Shown here one piece after another: positions 45,566-58,859 of a stretch of 64,000 nt of DNA. Position 1 is the stretch's first letter. Every line of letters begins with the position of its first letter. A program made the translations under genes and the position numbers. The stretch is from Rotaria sordida. Its lineage: Eukaryota; Rotifera; Eurotatoria; Philodinida; Philodinidae. Below the pieces are notes generated by a model. That model was not told the DNA's origin. It saw only the letters and a list, made by a program, of their open reading frames with translations, and did not search any database. The DNA is taken from the NCBI GenBank assembly GCA_905250125.1, contig CAJNOL010000137.1:124001-188000 (forward strand). Reading direction: 5' to 3'.

Positions 45566-46198
45566 AAGATTGATTTCAAAAGAAAAGTCTGAGTGCAAAC
45601 CTATGAGGTCATCATTTGATCATGAAGAATGTAGCGTGGTTAATGTCCATCATACGATATACAATGCATCAGTAACTAATGATATGTGTTTCTTTATTAG
45701 AACATTTTAATGAAATAATTACTAAAGAAATGTTACTACTCTTTAACCAAATAAAAATCTATCTTCTTTAGTTTTTCTCTCCATTCATTATAAAACTAAA
45801 ACTCATAGATATTTATTAAAATTTTATTCATATGTACCGAAGTGTAACGCTTAATTCTGTTTCATACTGACGCATTTTTTTCATTCTTTCTTCATTTTTC
45901 TGTTTACCCCGAAGTTACATACGAAACACGACTTTTTGTCATTCTTTATAATACGAACGTGGGCAAGGCAACATAACGAAACAAAATATGCAAGAATGTA
46001 TCCGTTCCTATCATTGTACACTCCAATAGAACAATACTCATTCGAATATTAACAAAAAACCTTCAATATATTGTTATATAAAAGTATCACATATGAACAA
46101 TAATTTAGTGATAAATTTCATATAGTTATATTAATGATATCTTTTTTTTCGTAAAATGATTACATTTTTTAGATAAAAATCAAAAATTAATAATTCTT

Positions 46199-49100
46199 AT
46201 GGATTTATCAAATAATAATACGTCATGTGTTAAATTAAAAAAAACAACAGATGAGGTTAGAGAAAATTTTTTCATCGATACATTTTTGTGTTCATTTGAA
46301 TTTTATTTTAGAATAATCATCATGATATTTATTGTTTTGAATGTCATCATGTAGGAGATGTTATTCGTTGTGACTCCTGTCCACGTGTATATCATTTAAA
46401 ATGTCTTAATTTGACTGTACTACCTGAGAGAAATTGGACATGTCCAGAATGTGAAGTATGTTTTTCATTTTGTTAAAAATCAACATTTTCGATTTCAATT
46501 TATTTTGTCTTTTAGATCACTCAATCATCATTTTATATAATAAATCAATCAATACCATTACAACATCATTCAATAAATGAATTTCATAGAATGCTTAAAT
46601 ATGCTCTTGGACGATTGCAGTTACATCCTCAAGTAAGTAAGCAAATTAATTATAATTATTAAAATCAATCTAGATTTGACTTCTTTTCAAAGTCTAAACA
46701 TTTTATACGATCAATCGATTACAAACAAATGCCTAAATATCTTGATTATATCATTCATCCAATGGATTTAGAAATTATAGAAAAAAATATAAATTTAAAA
46801 AAATATCGTTCAACTGAAGCATTTATTAGTGATATTAAATGGATTGTACATAATAGTATTATTTATCATGAAAGTAAATATAATCTTTAAACAATTGATA
46901 AAAATAATAATAAAATTTTATTATATTTTAGATCAAAGTAAATTAACTAGTATTGCACGTACATTTCTTAAAATTGCTCGCCATGAAATGACAGAAATTG
47001 AACTTTGTTCAGAATGTTATTTACGTAGTACACAATCTATAACAACAGATTGGTTTACTAAACCATGTGCTATTCCACATACATTATGTTGGGCTAAAAT
47101 GAAAAGTTATCAACCATGGCCAGCAAAAGTTTTACGTATTGTTAATGATGAAGTTGATGTTCGTTTTTTTGGTCAACATGATCGGTATATATATATATAG
47201 ATATATGAAATGAAAACTATACAAATCATATTGGTGGTTTTTTTTTTGTTCTTTCTATAGAGCATGGATACCACTTAATAATTGTTTTGTTCTATCGAAA
47301 GAATATCCAGGTTCAGATAAGAAAAAATCCAATATTAATTTTGAAAAAAGTCTTATTGAATTACAAATTCATATTGATCAATTAAAAAAACTTTACGGAC
47401 ATTTTACATATGCACCTCCACAAACATTATTAAATAAAACAAAACCTTTCAAATTCGTTTCAATTATCGATGGTAGGAATATTTTATTAAATATAATTTT
47501 TAAAGACTAAAAACGAAGAAGTTAGATTTTCTTCGATTTTAGACTATAGTAGATAGAAAATAAAGATTTTTATAGAGGCAAAAGAAGTCAGATTCAGTAC
47601 ATCCATTGTGAATAATGTCGTCATTTAAAATTAACTTTTTTAAGGTTTCTCTTATATGTGAAGACACATATAATGGGTTTTTTTTCGATCTCTTGCTACT
47701 GCCTATCACCTGTCTGATGAGTATTACAGCTCAGTACACATTATCTATGAATCCACTATTGTATGTATGAAGAAAATAATGCTATCACCACACGAGCTTA
47801 GGTTATAAATAAACAATGAAAATAATTATCAAAACTAATTGATGTTGATATTAATTCAAAAACCAAAAGACAAAAAGGATCGAAGAATGTATCAAAAAGA
47901 AATAAAATAAAATCTTGTGTTGTAGTTGAATAATTTTTTAAATTCAAAACATTTAGATGAACAAGAGATTAAATCACTAAACTTTTATGTAAGAATAATG
48001 TGAACACAGATATCCTAAAAACTTTTTCGTCACTATACAGCGAATCATGCATCAATGTCCTAAGCTGAACATCTTTAATGATTTTCATGATGTTCACAAT
48101 AGAGGCCGTTAAAAATGTGTATCAGAGCTGCCAACAGGTCAATTGATGTTGTAAATTTTTCGTATATATTTAATTCTATAACTCTGCATTAATCTATCAT
48201 TCTAGTTTCAGTTATTCGCTTTGAATTTATTTCCATAAAGATAAGTTAGGCAAAAATATTTTTCATACAAAAGAAGACTTGAATTAATAAAATATTTTTG
48301 ATTATATCAGTACTATTTCGTACCATCAAAAAAAATCTAATCCTGATAACAAAAAAATATATATATATGATCAACCATACAACGAAGTGATAAAAATTTG
48401 ATTTCCAAAATGTATGAGTCAATACAGCAGCTCTAATGTAGGACATGTGTTGATTTTTCTCTTTAGATTCCATTTTACCTTCTTATATAACAGTTACAAA
48501 TAGCAATCAAACATTTCATTCATCTATTAAACATTCAAAACAACAACGTTATTCAACTCAAAATTCATCGTCTGAGTCAAATAAAAAAAAGTCTGTTAAA
48601 CGTTCTAATGAAAATTCATATGACAATCAACAATTAGTTAAACGTCAAAGAGTTTCATCTAAACATATCGATGAAAATCTTTTTTCAAAAGAAGGTCATG
48701 AATTACAATCAACATTAAATGTATTTGATATATTAAATCAAACCAAAAATGATAATGAGTAAAAATTAAAAATTATTTTTTATTCATTTAGTTTCTTTGT
48801 TTTTTTTTTAGAATATCATCAATTCCATTTAAATTTCGATCTATTTCTCCTACAGATAATAAACTACGCATTCAAGCATTATTACGAAAATATATTAAAT
48901 GTAAATCACCAACAATCAATCTTATTACATCCGATGTTAGATCATCAATGAATGCATTACTTGATTCTGTTGAAACATATGAATCAATATCTGACATTCA
49001 TACAAATGTGAATATATTACCTGTAAAAAATCAAATGTCAGAACAACCTTACTTACCTGAAGAATATATGAGAATAAAAAAAACTCGAAAATCTAATTTA

Positions 49101-50834
49101 CAACATTATATTATTCCGAAAAATACGAATTCAAATTTTATCACATGTTCATCATTAGATGAATCACTTTCTTTATTATTACCATTTGTACCATTAAGAC
49201 CATTATCAGTTAGTCCATCAAAGTATATTTCAATATCTATCTTATTCTTTTTTTTTCAGTCCCTTGATTTTTTTTTCGTCTTCTAGTGTGAATAGTTTTG
49301 AAAGCATTCCATCTGAAATACATGATAATAGTATAACAACACAACAAAAGCAATCATTAACAAGAACAACATCAGTTGAAATACTTAATATGAAATCAGA
49401 ACCAATCGATCAAGATGAACATCAAATAACACAATCATCTATTTCACTTCCTACAATTATGCCTGATTTTCATTGCACATCTCAAATAGCAACAACAATC
49501 ATACCGAAGAATATTTACTCATCAACAGTATCCATTATTCCTTCTACACAACAATCAAAAAATCCTACACATAGACGATTAGAATCATCAATAGATTCTC
49601 CAACATCGTCGAATTCATTTCTGATGAATTCACCATTACAAAAACAATCAATTAATACAAGACAGTCTCATCATATTTCAAATACTCTTCCTATATCAAA
49701 TCAAGATTCTATACCAGTAAATGATTTTTTTTTCATAAATTTAGACTATATTATCTTAAAACAAAATTTTTTTTTGATCATCAATTTTTTTTTTCGAGTT
49801 GTAATTTTTCATTATCTTGGGCACTTCTATATGATACACACAACTCCTCATGTACATTTTGAATTTCGTTTGCAGAGGTCAAACAGAGTAATGTATGATC
49901 AATGCAATTAGTGAATGAGGTGCACGGATTTGTAGAAAAGCTACATACCAGTTTAAAAATATTGCTTTCTAGATTAATAGTGTAATATATATATATATTA
50001 TTTCCTTTGCACACCATACTTTTCTTGTTATCCAGGTCAACAAGACCCTTAACTAATCGTTCTAGAGCAACACGTACAATTTATTAAGAAATAATAATAT
50101 GAAATGAATGCTGAAAAAAAAACATTTTGTGATCAAAAATACTATTAAGTTAATCAAGTTATATTCTGTTTTTTTTTTAATAATTATTTTAAAAGAATCC
50201 TCATATGAAATGAATATTGTTTTAATAATCACATTATTTCACATGAATAAGAAAACTTTTCAAATACTGCTAGTAAAATCTGATACTATATTTCTTGTCT
50301 TATTCAAATCTATCTTTTCATTAAGATACCACAATATACAAATCAAGTTCTACTAGATGAGTAAGTTAAATAATTAATGAAAGTCTAATTTTAATGTTTT
50401 CATATAGTCATCAAATACGAGATGAAATCCAAATGATAATAAATAGTTTCAATGATCAAGTAAGCAAAAACAAAACGACTATTTATTTTGAATTTCATTC
50501 TGTTTTCTTTGTGTTTCTTTTAAATATATAGTTTCAACAATTACTTGTTGATTTAACCAGTAAAATTGAATTATCTCTTCAAACAACACGCATGAAATAT
50601 GAAAAAAATCTTGAAGAAACTCGTCGTTCTTATCGTATATCATTAAATGAATTACATACAATCACAAGTAAGGAAAAACAAAAGAAATCATTTTCTTTTT
50701 TTTTCTTCTCATTTTTATTTTTCTTATTTTTAGCTGAACAAATTCAAGAAATTCATAATAGTTTAGAATTACAATATTGGAAAAGACTTTCTGAAATGCG
50801 TAATCGATATGAATCAAAACTTCGATATGAATAA
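46199..50834 (+). CDS. PHD-bromodomain-PWWP chromatin reader (ZMYND8/ZMYND11-like) without MYND
   Basis: Thirteen exons: 46199-46255, 46312-46455, 46516-46632, 46693-46873, 46932-47184, 47261-47472, 48467-48758, 48812-49222, 49287-49716, 50326-50360, 50408-50459, 50532-50667, 50734-50834. They total 2,421 nt, an exact 807 codons. PHD finger: [17 protein letters not shown], then YHLKC and CPEC. Bromodomain: [16 protein letters not shown] and [36 protein letters not shown], then VRFFGQHDR and AWIP. A long Ser/Asn-rich linker follows, containing [11 protein letters not shown], a sumoylation-like site. A C-terminal coiled coil ([15 protein letters not shown], then [15 protein letters not shown]) ends at TAA. 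In animal ZMYND8/11 a MYND zinc finger follows this coiled coil; none is found before the next gene. Expected role: nuclear reading of acetylated or methylated histone H3. The 35-bp exon at 50326 has a weak acceptor and is the least certain. Confidence 0.9.
47640..48110. mobile_element. Non-autonomous CAGTAAAA-family element, copy B
   Basis: Shares words with 33700-34010 in the same order: TCCACTATTGTATGTATGAA, ACAAGAGATTAAATCACTAA, AGATATCCTAAAAACTTTTT, then GAACATC. It lies in the 994-bp intron 47473-48466 of the chromatin reader. Its ends are degenerate. Confidence 0.62.
49717..50325 (+). other. Enlarged intron of the chromatin reader
   Basis: A 609-bp intron. No element border recognised. 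It contains a short (TA)n run near 49985. Confidence 0.4.
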
Positions 50835-51028
50835 ACTTTAATTATTCCGTTTAATCGAAAAAAAAAAACTGCATTTATTTCATTTCAAAAAAAGAACACA
50901 CACAAATAAAGTAAAGCAAAGTGAATAAGTATATTAAATAATAGGTTTTGTTTGATTTTGTCTAGGTTCAAGAGCATTAAAAAAAAGAAGGATATAGAAA
51001 GATTTGTCACGTCTCTCTCTTTCTTTTT

Positions 51029-51926
51029 TTAATCAAGGCCAAGATTTAATGGATGTTTTGGTACTTCATTAAGAAAGAATTTTTTCATAAATTCCGAAAA
51101 GAGATTATCTAAAACAAATATAAGAAATAAATTAAAAAGAAAAAAAGAAAAAGAAGAACAAAATATAATTATTTCTACATACAATCCATTTTCTTTTTGC
51201 CATGTTCAGTTATAAAGTCATAAGCTTTTTCAGCATTTGTTTCCTCAATATCCCATGAAATAAGCATATTAGCAAATTCAGCTTTTGATACAGCTCGTTC
51301 ATCTAAAGACAAAAATGATGAGAAAAAGTCAAATAAAAAAAAAATAGAAATATATTCAATTACCCATAAATTCATTAGCACGAAAAAGAGCTTTATGTAA
51401 TCCTTCATACCATTCAGGAAATTCATTTTTGTCTTTTAAACCACCAATGATATCATTCATAACATCAAGCCATTCATCTTTTTAAAATAAAAAATATTTA
51501 GAAAAAAAAAAGGTAATTTTTTAACATGTTAAAATACCTAAATCAATATTTCCATCTTTGTTTGCATCACCAACAGCACATAAATCCCAAAAGTATTTTT
51601 GAAAATGTTGTTCAAGACGTTTACGTAAAACTTTCAATCGAGCATTTTTTGCAGCTTCATCTTTTGATACAATAGACTATACACATAACAAAAGAAAAAC
51701 AAAACATTATTAATACATTACTATAACAATGTCATAAATATCACCTCAATAGCAGCTTCAAAGTCAGTCCAATTGACAAGACCATCATTATTTGTATCTA
51801 TCAATAAGTAAAATTATTGATAATTATTATTTAAATAAAATTTCGTAGTTTTTTTTTACCAAGTGTTTTGGTGAAGAATTGTTGAAGTTTCTTCGTTGCT
51901 GATTTTGGTATATTTTCACGAGGCAT
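51029..51926 (-). CDS. Sarcoplasmic calcium-binding protein-like EF-hand protein
   Basis: Six exons (in gene order): 51860-51926, 51745-51797, 51538-51676, 51364-51477, 51183-51302 and 51029-51108. They total 573 nt, 190 aa plus stop, all in phase. EF-hand loops DTNNDGLVNWTDFE (first) and DANKDGNIDLDEWL (second) have canonical calcium ligands at positions 1, 3, 5 and 12. A third site near DERAVSKAEFANML and a fourth near EHGKKKMDYN look degenerate. The size and the ending LFSEFMKKFF, then PKHPLNLGLD fit the invertebrate sarcoplasmic calcium-binding protein family, which buffers cytosolic calcium, often in muscle. Calexcitin-like proteins are the main alternative. It is convergent with the chromatin reader at 46199-50834, the two stops being about 195 bp apart. 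Confidence 0.9.
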
Positions 51927-54855
51927 CGTGATAATTTAAGAAATGGCGAAGCGGAATGAAAGAAATCTAAAATTGATCAGTAAATATATAGAAAAATATA
52001 CATATATATATACATATATATATTGATACACGGATATACATTCCTAATAAAATGCATCGATGCGCAATTTCTTGCTCGATGTATTTGTGCACTGTCTAGA
52101 ATATTCTGGAAGTATTATTAGGATGTCATCCATTCTATTCTCTCCTTCTTAGAATAACAAAAAGATAGTGTCTATTCATAAAAGGGGTTAATCATTCTAT
52201 AGTCATTGGATCTAAGTAAATCTGACTAATTTTTATTCATAGTTAATATTTCGAAATTTCTCTCTCCTACTGAATTATTCACCATTTGGATCTATTGATT
52301 ATTAAACCAGTAATATAAAACATACTACATACTAACGACCTTTTTCTACTTCTCTTGTATACACGACTGAGTTGTACATCATATACAAATACGCATTTTC
52401 TGTACAAAAACGATAGAAAGAAAAGTGCAATGTTCTCGGTTTGGTACCAGATATATTTTCTTATACATATAATGCGATGTGCCCGCACATAAATAAATAC
52501 CGCACAACTGGCCCGATTTTCTGGTGTTGAGATGAGGCCGAACGGAACAAGCGAGTGTACAAGACTTGTTCTATCGACAATATACTGTGCTGTTTATGTA
52601 GGATATTTTTTTTTCTCCCTTTCTGTCTAAAAATGATAGTATTAAGCAGTAGATGAGCAGAATTGGGAATAACCATTCTAGCTATAACTTGCTTCCTTCC
52701 TTCCTTCTTTCTTTCTTTCTTTCTTTCTCTCTTTCTTTGACTCCCTCTCTCTCTCTAAATTGCTTGTATATTTATATTGAGGTTAGATAGATGCTATTGC
52801 GATACGGAGCATGATATCGGTATTGTGCTCATGAAGGACAAAATTTTATTCGAAAATAAAAAAGCATTCTTTTTTTTGCTGAAGAACATTACTTATAATA
52901 ATGAGAATAGAAATCAAGTGAATAGATTTTATTTCGAACGATAGCTTGAATAAACATCTGCTTTTTCAATCAATAAACTTATTCTATTAATCTAAACAAA
53001 TTATTGTTGATTCAACAATTTATTTTCTATTTTGATTTCAAAATCATGTTATTCATATTATTAATGAAATGAATCATCGTGATACATTAACAAACATCTT
53101 GTACAGAATAAGACAAGTTTCTATATGCTGTAACCCACTATGGTAGCAGTATTATCGCATAACAAGGCTGAAGGCGTGTCATAGATATTTCAAGCATGTT
53201 TGTCTCGATGAATAATTATATCAAAAAAGCAAGCTAAAAATAGACAAATTCATAAAATTTAATCGAATAAAAGATAGTGTTTGAAAGAATTTTTATAGAA
53301 GATGATATTAAAACGTTAAATGATAAGTCGATCGACTAAACTGAAGAAAAAAAAATATTTATTAGAAAGACATAAAAAAATAAATCTTGTTTTTTTCATT
53401 AATAAAAAGTAAGTTTTTATAACGAGAATAATATGTGAATATTCTCTGCATTATAAAATATATATACCAAAACTGCATTCAACAATCTCTATTAAGTAAA
53501 TAGATGATCAACAATTTGCATCCAAGAAAATATGATGATTATAATGTACAAATGACATCTATTAGAAATATATCTCTAGATAAGATTCTTTATGTGAATC
53601 GAGTTTAACTAAACATGAAAATATTACAAGTAATTCTTAAGATATATTGAACTTTACAATTATATCCTTATTTTCTTCGGACCTCTGTCGTTAATCAAGA
53701 ATGCCATTCTTGAAATCGTTTACCGTTTCTTCACATACAGCTGAGAAAACGATTAAATTGAGAATATTTATTTAATTGGCATATTATATTGTGATATAAT
53801 GATGAGTCGAATTGAAATAATTACGGAGCTCAATAATTAGTACATGTTTCTTCTAAGTAATGCTCACGAAGAAGATCAAAGAAATGATCGCATCCATCCA
53901 ATCAACATCCTCCAACACATAATACAACATATTGTCTTCATTAGTCTACGAAATGATCCATATGGTGGTTGATTTATGTATTCTTTAGGTAATTCAGTCC
54001 ATTTCATTGAATTAGATTTAATTCTTGTTGAAGAAATGAAGTTCGAATAGTAGCGACATCAAACAATAGAAACTATTAATTGATGTGCGATGGCATATCA
54101 GCTGGCCACAAGCAATTCATTGTATCCAGTGGAGAAGGAAAATAAATAACTCCTTAGCGAAATGAAGAGTCTACAGCATCAAGAAACTAGAAAACTAGGT
54201 GAAAAAAATCATTCATCAAGCAGGACCGATCACATATATATTATATTTAATAAAATTAACCAACATATCTACATTTTGTTTTTATGATAGAATTATTTAT
54301 TTTAGTCAATATTTGTCTTTTTTTTTGTAGTAGCACTATCTCCCATATTTCATGGTTCATCCGTTCATATTGACAAAAAAATATGTTTCAGAAAGCGGAA
54401 GAAGCATTATTTGAATTACTAATACCAAATTTATCATAGAGGTTATATTTCGGTAGTCTCTTGCGAACAAAGATCTAGTTGTGTATGCATTAATCATCAT
54501 CGACAACAACATCTTGATAAGATGGCTGACAGACAGACAGACTGACTGCCAATGTTGGCAGAACCAGTTTAGGCGAAAAACAAACAGAAGTGACAGAACT
54601 GAGTACAGAGTTAAAAGAAATAAAAACAAACAAAACACATACAAAAAATAAAGATAAAATAAAAATAACAAAGAAATCAGTGTATCACATTTGGATCATA
54701 GAAATTGATGGATGAGCCTCTGAGAAAAAGATTACTATATCATCCATCATTTTACCACCTCCAGATCGTAGGCAAATCTGGTTTCATTGACAGTCATCAT
54801 AAAACACAGTAACCTACACTCAGATTTGGTCACGAAGTCCGAAATTTTTGTTCTT
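51927..54855. other. Gene-free stretch with simple repeats
   Basis: Contains ATATATACAT repeats near 52000 and a CTTT/CTCT tract at 52681-52756. No ORF with recognisable features; 54357-54671 is a low-complexity hydrophobic shadow. Confidence 0.45.
52681..52756. repeat. CTTT microsatellite
   Basis: CCTTCC, then CTTT repeated about eight times with CTCT interruptions. Confidence 0.85.
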
Positions 54856-55110
54856 TCAGTCATGCTTTAGCACATGCACTGTAGCTCCTTGAGGTTTTAA
54901 TAGTTTGTCACAACTTTTATTTGGAGATACATATTCATTCGTATTATTTTTCTTTAGTAGTTCTTCTATTTTTGTTTGTCGTGAAGTAGTGGTTTCTTGC
55001 GTCGATGTTAATATAGTTCGATGAGAAAGAACATTCGTTATAGAACTACCTAACGAATCTTTAAGTCGTTTTCTTTTGCGTAGGTTCGCTGATGTATATT
55101 CAAATCTCAT
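54856..55110 (-). CDS. Hypothetical small basic protein
   Basis: 84 aa with no recognised domain. A basic stretch NLRKRKRLKDS (about residues 9-19) could be a nuclear signal. SRQTKIEELLKKNN loosely recalls a PCNA-binding motif but lacks the aromatic pair. It could be a remnant exon or a chance ORF. Confidence 0.2.
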   Translation of the reverse strand: MRFEYTSANLRKRKRLKDSLGSSITNVLSHRTILTSTQETTTSRQTKIEELLKKNNTNEYVSPNKSCDKLLKPQGATVHVLKHD

Positions 55111-55388
55111 TTATTTTTAAAATCTCGTCCACATTATGAACAGTTAGCAACTTCATTTCTACTCGGCAGATGAGATACATTCTTTTTTTTCTCAGAATAG
55201 CGAATTCCTTCATCAATCCGTGGTTTGATTGCTCTTTCTTTATGTTCACGTATGATGTGTGTTACATCAGATCGAACTGCAGCAAATTTAAAGTCGTAAA
55301 TAATCATTTTACACCACTGCTCATTATTCTAAACCTCATGTCTCCAATTTTTATATTAGCTATCATGAAGATATAAAAAAGGGTAGAA
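55111..55388. other. Intergenic, nothing recognised
   Basis: Short ORF at 55170-55376 has no motif. Confidence 0.3.
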
Positions 55389-55389
55389 T

Positions 55390-56145
55390 CATAAATCCTT
55401 TAACGGTTTATGAAAGTGCAACGTATAACAAACCCTTTTTACCGTATGTCAAGATTTTCATAAATCCTTATAAGGGTTTATGAGATTAAACTACCTCTCA
55501 TATACCCTTTGCACGGGCATATGAATGGTCGGTCATAAAAATTAAACTTACCACTACATTGTTGAAGTAAGATAAATCTAAAACAATAAAAAAAAATTAT
55601 TGATATAATAGATACGTACCTTGGAATTCGTTCTTTCGATAAATTTAAATAAAAAAAAATCATAAATTATTAACTTTAAATAAATATTCATCATTCGATC
55701 TCTTGCTGGAATAAGTTTAAACAAAAGAAAAGTATGATTTTTGTATGAAATAAGCATCCACCATCGGATGTGCTAGTTCAATAAATCTAAAAACGTAAAT
55801 AAAAAAATCCATAATATATATTTAAATAAACAAATAAGATTGAATCTGTTGCCGAGATGAAATCGAAATCAAAAGGATATAATTTAATAATAAACTCCTC
55901 CAAAGAAAAGAAAAAACTCTTTAACTAAAAACCTATTATAATAAACTATTTTCATGAAAAAGAGATACAATAAATCCTACCATATAGGATAGTAAACTCT
56001 TGTCCTGAAAGCGTGAAATATTAAACCCTTGGTCGTAGAATAATAAACTCTCCTCCTTGAATTCCAATATGATAAATTCCTGTTAGTTTCATATACTCTT
56101 GCTTTCATAAACTCTTCGTCTCATAAATCCTTCAAGGATTCATGA
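55390..56145. repeat. Cluster of CATAAATCCTT palindromes
   Basis: Small palindromes with CATAAATCCTT on the left and an inverted AAGG-TTTATG on the right lie at 55390, 55459 and 56122. Between them single half-units (AATAAACTCYT, AATAAATCCT) recur about every 30-60 bp. The borders at both ends are palindromes, suggesting one composite element of about 0.75 kb. Confidence 0.5.
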
Positions 56146-56843
56146 AAATTTGTACATAGAACAGAGATTTATTATTCTACTCATTTTTTTAATAGTGTAC
56201 GCGATACGCTCAGACATATTAGAAGACCTGGGTCTTCTAATGAGTGAATTTTAATCTCATCTACTCTTCCAAGAAGAGCAAGTCAACAAAAATGGCGCGT
56301 AGTATGTAAAATCGAGTAATTTTGCAATCCAGAATTCTCGACGCAGTATGGGTGTTCATTTATTTTTATTGATCATTTATAATAAAGATAAATAAATCCT
56401 TTATATTTGATAAATAAAGATAAAATATAGAATAAAGGTTTTGCATCTGGTGTTTTCGAGCGCATTAACAAACAGTCTACCAGAGGGTAATCGAAGATGA
56501 TAGCAAGATGACTTTGGTCTTGAAGACAGATAAAAAGTTAATAAAGATCATAATAGTCGTAGTACCACTAAAACTGTTGCAGGAATACTGCAAATGAAAA
56601 GATTAGAGCACACGCTTTCTCTGCAAAAGCCCTATAATTCATCCAAGTGCGGACAATCGATCGAAACAGAGAACGTTAGCGGAAAAATCAGATTAAAACC
56701 GATTATTTTTTCTCGAAAGTTAATTTAAATAGCGTGATTTGTTCGTAATTAAAATGGGATTTCTTGATTTTCTTCTGATTTAAATCGATTTCTGTTGTGA
56801 TTTAAACAAGCCATGTTTCATCATTAGATGTCTTTCTTTCTAG

Positions 56844-57158
56844 CCTTTGATTAATTTCAATTTCGATTTAGAAGCTGTCGATACTAAACAATTGGCTTGT
56901 CATTTTATCTATGATGAACTTGCTCAACTTTATCAATTTGAATTTGATGTTAATGATGATTCAATGGACAAATATGATGCCTATTTAGTTAAAGACAAAG
57001 CCCTTCAATATTTAATAAATGAATATACAGAGACGATCGTTTCGTATTGCAAACATGATTTATTTTTAATTTATCATAATGAAGATAGTTTAATAGCCGA
57101 AGAACAAGAACAGGCCAAAGTTGAAGATTGTCTGTGTTTATTTTTCTTTCTAATATGA
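56844..57158 (+). CDS. Hypothetical acidic ORF or exon fragment
   Basis: Preceded by a good acceptor (CTTTCTAG at about 56836-56843). The open frame of about 104 codons includes LACHFIYDELAQLYQFEFD, ALQYLINEYTETIVSYC and EEQEQAKVEDC. Composition looks like real protein, but I recognise no family. It may be an isolated exon of a lost gene. Confidence 0.3.
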   Translation, partial: PLINFNFDLEAVDTKQLACHFIYDELAQLYQFEFDVNDDSMDKYDAYLVKDKALQYLINEYTETIVSYCKHDLFLIYHNEDSLIAEEQEQAKVEDCLCLFFFLI

Positions 57159-58859
57159 ATATAATATGTTTCTTGTAAATGAAAATTTATCTGCAAGAAG
57201 ACTACGATGACGGTCGCATTCTTCTGAATTGCTCGTCAATATATTTTATTCAAATGAAACATCAGACAATGCAAATGGAAATGTATAGAGCGATGTCTTT
57301 TTTTTTTATTAAATCCTATTTAATGACGAACTTCGTTGAATTTTGTTTTAAATAGCTAGCAACATTAATAAAATCTCTGAAATATCATCGTTCTTCGTCA
57401 CACAAAAGTGAAATTCAGTAAAGAGGCAAGTGGAAACGAATCGAATCGAGAAAGTGATCATGAGATAATCATATCCCTTGTATTTTCTGTCTGCAAACAA
57501 CACTATGATCCATAAGCTCGCTTCTCAGCATTCTGACAATAAAATTACACTGCAAAGAACATCGTATGATTCCCATTATCAAAACTGAACCTCGTTGCAA
57601 AAGAACTATTTTTCAGATTAAATAGAGTTTCTTGAGGGTCAAAGTCGCAGATCCGAATTTCGGCTCTCCAATCGAAGAATGTACCGAACACGGTACCTGA
57701 GATACCTTTCAATTTTGATTCTGATCAGCGTCTACAAGATCGTACAACTACCACACCTACATTCAGTTTGATTTCGGACAAATCCTCACATAATACTACA
57801 CGTGTCTGACAGGTCGCTGTTCTAATTTGATTTCATGGATATCAGAACCCTCAAATACACCCATCGACAAATAACACTACAACTATCCGCTCTCCAGACG
57901 ATATTTCTTGTTTTTTATAACTATCCGATAATGAAGAAAACAATTAAATTGAAACTTACACATCTTTCTATATAGTTTCCTTCGCAGAGATAGAAAATAT
58001 GAAAGATTATTCCGCATTCGTCACCAGGACTATCATGTACACTTGAGCTCACTCAATATATTACGATAAGTTTTCAACCGCACCATTGCGAACTATCTTC
58101 GCAATGTGATTAATCGTCTCTCCGAATCTTAGTATGGTACACAATCTTTACGAAATTGATGCAAAAGACATCCACTGTAAAGATTCCACGAAAGTTACTC
58201 ACAAGTGAGAAGTAGTGGAATATTGAAGAAAGAGGCATAAATTCAAATGTAGAATCAATGAATCGCGTGACCTGCTAAAATAGAGCCGATTCAGAAATCA
58301 GCCATTTGCCATCCTTTTTTTCTTGTTAGCTAGTAAGAGACATAAGATGAGCATCTTTATGGAAGATAGATCATACCGATGTGTCCTTTGATCGAAATAA
58401 TTCTCAGTTAGTATACAGCTAAAGAAGCCCTGCTTACAATACCAACTCAGGAGTAATAAGTGCATGAAGTCGACTTTCATTTTTCCGCTGGCTTTCTACA
58501 TTCATCCATATTCAAGTTCAGGTGCAATTGATAGATTCGATCTTTGGCAGTTGTGTTGTCATTTTCATCAATAACTACATGGGTTCGGAATAAAACTACA
58601 CAAAACTGGAGCAAACAGGTATCTCAGCTGTTTGCAGATGAATCAGCAATATGTAAAAAAACGTACATCAGAACAATAAACGGTATTCTTATCGATTGAA
58701 CTAGATCCTCGAAAATTTGAAACGATTATGACGTTTCTTTAGAGAAAGAAAAAAAATGAAAAATCTCCAAGAGACGACAAAAAAAAAAGAAAAATGTTCA
58801 TTATAGAAAAGATTGAAGACTAATATTGAGCTTCGATTAGACAGCATAATGCAATTTCA
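57159..58859. other. Intergenic, nothing recognised
   Basis: No ORF with motifs, and no inverted repeat seen. Confidence 0.35.

Noticed and set aside
54357..54671. Leu/Phe-rich ORF that looks like membrane segments
   Set aside because: Arises from AAACAAA/AAATAAA low-complexity sequence on the other strand.
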